From NCBI RefSeq assembly GCF_030733745.1, contig NZ_JASHIK010000017.1, forward strand, positions 1 through 64,000: a DNA stretch of 64,000 nt, read 5' to 3'. Below are positions 60,833 to 64,000 of the stretch, one piece after another. Position numbers and translations under genes: made by a program. Source of the DNA: Stappia sp. MMSF_3263. GTDB lineage: Bacteria > Pseudomonadota > Alphaproteobacteria > Rhizobiales > Stappiaceae. The notes under the pieces are model-generated. The model was not told the origin of the DNA, made no database searches, and saw nothing but the letters and a program-made list of their open reading frames with translations. Numbering within the stretch: the first letter of the stretch is position 1; every line of letters begins with the position of its first letter.

Positions 60833-62494
60833 ATGGCCGGATTTTTCGACAGGCACAAGGCGACCCTCGACAAGGCGGTGGAGACGATCCGCAGCCGCGG
60901 CTACTGGTCGGCCTACCCGGAAATTCCGTCCGGCAAGGTCTATGGCGAGACCGCCAAGGAGGATGGAGAAGCCGCGTTCAAGGCGCTTGTCGGACAGCCG
61001 TTCGAGCTGGATCAGCCGACGAGCGGCGGGCGCACCGGCCACGAAATCAGCCCCTACGGCCTCGACCTTGGCATCTCCTACCCTGCGATCACGCCGGACA
61101 TGGCGGTGGCGGCGGCGAAGGACGCCATGCGCGGCTGGGCCCGGGCGACGCCGGAGGCACGCGCCGGCGTGTGCCTGGAAATCCTCGCGCGGATCAACGC
61201 GCAGAGCTTCCTCTTCGCCCATGCGGTGATGCACACGTCCGGCCAGGCCTTCATGATGGCCTTCCAGGCTGGCGGCCCGCATGCGCAGGACCGCGGTCTT
61301 GAAGCCGTCGCCTATGCCTATGACGAGATGAGCCGCATCCCCGACCATGTGCGCTGGGAAAAGCCGCAAGGGCCGAAGGATCCGCTCGTCCTCGACAAGC
61401 AGTTCCGCATCGTCCCGCGCGGGCCGGCGCTGGTGATCGGCTGCGCCACCTTCCCCACCTGGAACAGCTATCCGGGCCTCTTCGCAAGCCTTGCCACCGG
61501 CAATCCGGTGATCGTCAAGCCGCATCCGGGCGCGATCCTGCCGCTGGCGCTGACGGTGAGGATCGGCCGCGAGGTGCTCGCCGAGGCCGGTTTCGACCCG
61601 AACGTGCTGCTGCTTGCCGCCGACACGGCGGAAGCGCCCGTCACCAAGGAGTTGGCGACCCATCCGGATGTCGCCATCATCGACTTCACCGGCTCGCCCG
61701 CCTTCGGCGCCTGGGTGCGCGAGAACGCCAAGGGCAAGCTGGTCTACACGGAAGAGGCCGGGGTCAACTCGATCGTCGTCACCGGCACGGAGTCGCTGCG
61801 CGGCATGGCTGGCAACATCGCCTTCTCGCTGTCGCTCTATTCCGGCCAGATGTGCACCGCGCCGCAGAACATCTACGTGCCGCGCGAAGGCATCGAGACG
61901 GACGAGGGGCACAAATCCTTCGACGAGGTGGCCGGCGCGATCCGGACCGCGATGGACAAGCTGCTTGGCGATCCGCAGCGCGCCGCCGGCGTGCTCGGCG
62001 CGGTGCAGAGCGATGCAACGCTCAAGCGCGTCGCGGACGCGCACAAGCTCGGCACGGTGCTGCGCGAGAGCAGCACAGTCGAGGGCATGGACGGAGCGCG
62101 CTCGGCAACGCCGCTGATGCTCACGGTCGACGCGAGGGACGAGGCCGCCTATCTGGAGGAGCGCTTCGGCCCGATCAGCTTCGTCATCGCCACCGACGGG
62201 AGCGACGATGCCATCGCCAGGGCCTCGGCCTCGGCGAAGACGAAAGGCGCGATCACGGCGGCGCTCTACGCGACGCGGGAAGACGTGATCGACAAGGCGG
62301 CGGATGCCTTCGCCGATGCGGGCGTCGCGCTTTCCGTCAACCTGACCGGCGGCATCTTCGTCAACCAGTCCGCTGCCTTCTCCGACTATCACGTCACCGG
62401 AGCGAACCCGGCCGGCAATGCCTGTCTGTGCGACAGCGCGTTCGTCGCCAACCGCTTCCGCGTGGCCGCGATGCGCCGCCCGGTCGCGGCGTAG
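60833..62494 (+). CDS. paaN: Phenylacetate degradation protein PaaN (aldehyde dehydrogenase)
   Basis: 553 aa aldehyde-dehydrogenase-family protein of the PaaN type, which in many alphaproteobacteria and others stands in for the dehydrogenase half of PaaZ. It lacks the C-terminal hydratase domain of PaaZ. The catalytic cysteine is Cys341 in SGQMCTAPQNIYV, with glutamate in VYTEEAGVNSIV. N-terminal residues FFDRHKATLDKAVETIRSRGYWSAYPE are characteristic. ATG 60833 has AGGGAGA upstream. Confidence 0.93.
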   Translation: MAGFFDRHKATLDKAVETIRSRGYWSAYPEIPSGKVYGETAKEDGEAAFKALVGQPFELDQPTSGGRTGHEISPYGLDLGISYPAITPDMAVAAAKDAMRGWARATPEARAGVCLEILARINAQSFLFAHAVMHTSGQAFMMAFQAGGPHAQDRGLEAVAYAYDEMSRIPDHVRWEKPQGPKDPLVLDKQFRIVPRGPALVIGCATFPTWNSYPGLFASLATGNPVIVKPHPGAILPLALTVRIGREVLAEAGFDPNVLLLAADTAEAPVTKELATHPDVAIIDFTGSPAFGAWVRENAKGKLVYTEEAGVNSIVVTGTESLRGMAGNIAFSLSLYSGQMCTAPQNIYVPREGIETDEGHKSFDEVAGAIRTAMDKLLGDPQRAAGVLGAVQSDATLKRVADAHKLGTVLRESSTVEGMDGARSATPLMLTVDARDEAAYLEERFGPISFVIATDGSDDAIARASASAKTKGAITAALYATREDVIDKAADAFADAGVALSVNLTGGIFVNQSAAFSDYHVTGANPAGNACLCDSAFVANRFRVAAMRRPVAA

Positions 62495-62525
62495 GTCGGG
62501 CGGGGGCATGTCCCCCGCCGCCGAC
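62495..62525. other. Hairpin after paaN
   Basis: Stem GTCGG-GCGGGGG / CCCCCGC-CG-CCGAC with a 5-nt loop and a 2-nt bulge, directly after the paaN stop. No T run, so it may stabilise the transcript or only partly stop transcription into the binding-protein gene. Confidence 0.6.
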
Positions 62526-62569
62526 GAAAGACCGAAAAAGACCTGCAACAATACCCCTGGGAGGAAACC

Positions 62570-63724
62570 ATGGCTCGTTTTGCAAAATATCTCGGCGGCG
62601 CGGCGCTTCTGGCCGGCGCGGCCTTCGCCTGGAGCACTGCCGCCTCGGCCGAGACGATCAAGATCGGCGCGTCGCTGGCGGTGACCGGCCCGGCCTCGTT
62701 CCTTGGCGATCCGGAAGCCAAGACGCTGGAAATGTATGTGGCGAAGATCAACGAGGCCGGCGGCGTCAACGGCAAGCAGCTGGAACTCGTCGTCTATGAC
62801 GACAGTGCCGATGCCAACAAGGCCCGCACCTTCGCCACCCGCCTCGTGGAGGACGACGAGGTCGTCGCCGTGGTCGGCGGTTCGACCACCGGCACGACGA
62901 TGGCGATGATCCCGGTCTTCGAGGATGCCGGCATCCCGTTCATCTCGCTGGCCGGCGCCGTCGTTATCATCGACCCGGTGAAGGAGTTCACCTTCAAGAC
63001 GCCGCATACCGACAAGATGGCCTGCGAGAAGATCTTCGCCGACCTGAAGGCGCGCGGCCTCGCCAAGGTGGGCCTGATCTCGGGCACCGGCGGCTTCGGC
63101 AAGTCGATGCGCGAACAGTGCGTGTCGGTGGTGGGCGACTACGGCATCGAGATCGTCGCCGACGAAACCTACGGCCCCGGCGATTCCGACATGACGCCGC
63201 AGCTCACCAACATCAAGAACGCGGCCGGCCTGCAGGCCGTCGTCAACCCGGGCTTCGGTCAGGGACCGGCGATCGTCACCCGCAACTACAAGCAGCTCGG
63301 CATCGACGTGCCGCTCTACCAGAGCCACGGCGTTGCCTCGAAGTCCTTCATCGAGCTTGCCGGCGATGCGGCCGAAGGCGTGCGCCTGCCGGCATCCGCG
63401 CTGCTCGTTGCCGACAAGCTGCCGGACAGCGACCCGCAGAAGTCCGTCGTCGCCGACTACAAGGCGGCCTATGAGGAAGCCACCGGCCAGCCGGTCTCGA
63501 CCTTTGGCGGCCATGCCTATGACGGGCTGATGATCCTCGTCGAGGCGATGAAGCGGGCCGGCTCGGAAGACCCGAAGGCGATCCGCGGCGAGATCGAGAA
63601 GACCACCGGCTTCATGGGTACGGCAGGCGTCGTCAACATGTCGGCGGACGACCATCTCGGCCTCGACCTGACGGCCTTCCGCATGCTCGAGATCAAGGGC
63701 GGCGACTGGGCCCTGGCCGAGTAA
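62570..63724 (+). CDS. Branched-chain amino acid-type ABC binding protein
   Basis: 384 aa periplasmic protein of the LivJ/Leu-Ile-Val-binding type. Signal peptide about residues 1-27 (ending STAASA). Features are IKIGASLAVTGPASFLGDPEAKTLEMYVAKINEAGGVNG, VVGGSTTGTTMAMIPVFEDAGIPFIS and GHAYDGLMILVEAMK. Proteins of this group often bind aromatic acids rather than leucine; the paa setting makes phenylacetate or a related aromatic acid a reasonable guess. ATG follows GGGAGGAAAC. Confidence 0.92.
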   Translation: MARFAKYLGGAALLAGAAFAWSTAASAETIKIGASLAVTGPASFLGDPEAKTLEMYVAKINEAGGVNGKQLELVVYDDSADANKARTFATRLVEDDEVVAVVGGSTTGTTMAMIPVFEDAGIPFISLAGAVVIIDPVKEFTFKTPHTDKMACEKIFADLKARGLAKVGLISGTGGFGKSMREQCVSVVGDYGIEIVADETYGPGDSDMTPQLTNIKNAAGLQAVVNPGFGQGPAIVTRNYKQLGIDVPLYQSHGVASKSFIELAGDAAEGVRLPASALLVADKLPDSDPQKSVVADYKAAYEEATGQPVSTFGGHAYDGLMILVEAMKRAGSEDPKAIRGEIEKTTGFMGTAGVVNMSADDHLGLDLTAFRMLEIKGGDWALAE

Positions 63725-63743
63725 ACCGCGCCCCATCGATGAC

Positions 63744-63787
63744 GGCCGCGCCGCGCCAAGGGACTTGTTCCCCTCGCGCGGCGCGGC
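63744..63787. other. Intercistronic hairpin between binding protein and permease genes
   Basis: Perfect 13-bp stem GGCCGCGCCGCGC / GCGCGGCGCGGCC with an 18-nt loop that can pair further (GGGA/TCCC). This type of hairpin often protects the upstream message, giving more binding protein than permease. Confidence 0.65.
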
Positions 63788-63878
63788 CCGACCGGTCCCC
63801 TTCCCGCATCCGGGCCAGCAACACGGCCGGCAGACGGCCATGGACAAGGCCCGGGGCGGGAAACAACACGGCGAGCCC

Positions 63879-64000
63879 ATGCCCGAACTGCTGCAATTCT
63901 GTGTGTCCGGCCTGACCGTCGGCGCGGTCTACGCGCTGGTCGCGCTCGGTTTCACCATCATCTACAACGCCTCCGACGTCGTGAACTTCGCGCAAGGCGA
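63879..64000 (+). CDS. LivH-type ABC permease, partial (runs off the window)
   Basis: First 40 codons of a branched-chain amino acid-type permease: PELLQFCVSGLTVGAVYALV, then ALGFTIIYNASDVVNFAQG, the very conserved opening of LivH. An in-frame ATG at 63840 would add 13 charged residues. The gene continues past the end. Confidence 0.9.
   Translation, partial: MPELLQFCVSGLTVGAVYALVALGFTIIYNASDVVNFAQG

Noticed and set aside
60833-62494. PaaZ bifunctional enzyme
   Set aside because: Length is 553 residues, the C-terminal hydratase domain is missing, and the N-terminus fits PaaN.
60635-63880. Over 1000-codon open frame antisense to paaN and the LivJ-type gene
   Set aside because: Same reason: codon-bias shadow of convincing plus-strand genes, with no recognisable domain.
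1-64000. tRNA, rRNA, CRISPR arrays, transposases, phage genes
   Set aside because: None was recognised on either strand; no regularly spaced direct repeats of CRISPR type, no integrase or transposase motifs.

Overview
This is a GC-rich, gene-dense chromosomal stretch of a Gram-negative bacterium. It is most likely an alphaproteobacterium of the Hyphomicrobiales (Stappiaceae-like) or Rhodobacterales type. The grounds are a Rhodobacter-style sorbitol/mannitol (smo/mtlK) locus, a rhizobial-type IolC fused to DUF2090 with GGAA-N6-TTCC operator sites, many ATGA start/stop overlaps, and periplasmic binding-protein transporters throughout. The taxonomic call is an inference. No rRNA, tRNA, CRISPR array, insertion sequence or prophage gene was seen. 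The first 20 bases are pure C and look like a contig-end artefact.

Layout. (1) 69-9252, plus strand: one tightly coupled operon with a DppBCDF-type importer, a binding-protein-like protein without signal peptide, an amidohydrolase, an Asp/Glu-hydantoin racemase, a DapA-like lyase and an atypical SDR. (2) 9418-14471, minus strand, convergent to it: a D-hydantoinase/dihydropyrimidinase, a class V aminotransferase and a polar amino acid ABC transporter. A divergent FadR-type GntR regulator (14651-15355) lies across a 39-bp perfect palindrome. Together (1) and (2) look like a catabolic island for an unidentified cyclic amide, ureide or amino-acid-derived substrate. (3) 15365-18758: a ferric-reductase-like membrane flavocytochrome with a 35-residue membrane microprotein behind it, an exported double-SH3 protein, and a phosphoglycolate phosphatase. 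(4) 18903-27352, minus strand: a complete hexitol (sorbitol/mannitol) utilisation locus. (5) 27932-31318: a BCCT osmolyte transporter, a HupE-type metal permease and a DUF805 protein. (6) 31486-37110, minus strand: the myo-inositol genes iolC-iolD-iolE-iolB under two probable IolR operators. (7) 37825-41452: a RhlE-type helicase, a fumarylacetoacetase-family hydrolase, and a Fic AMP-transferase behind an elaborate operator array. (8) 41593-47834, minus strand: puuE-like deacetylase, paaX, and paaA-[DUF3291]-paaB-C-D-E, the phenylacetyl-CoA epoxidase. (9) 47947-56698: a small membrane protein, a PadR-RND efflux locus with its own palindromic operator, a LOG-family hydrolase and a LysM protein. 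(10) 57127-64000: a TetR regulator, paaK, paaI, paaG, divergent paaN, then the start of a branched-chain-amino-acid-type ABC transporter that runs off the window.

How it works together: most of the window is catabolic. Each block pairs an importer or activating enzyme with its pathway enzymes and a local regulator. The phenylacetate pathway is split into two blocks about 12 kb apart (epoxidase genes with PaaX; ligase, thioesterase, isomerase and aldehyde dehydrogenase with a TetR regulator), with unrelated efflux and cell-envelope genes between them. The least explained parts are the first operon, the operator array before fic, the 35-residue microprotein, the DUF3291 gene inside the paa operon, and a repeated palindromic element in two convergent intergenic gaps.
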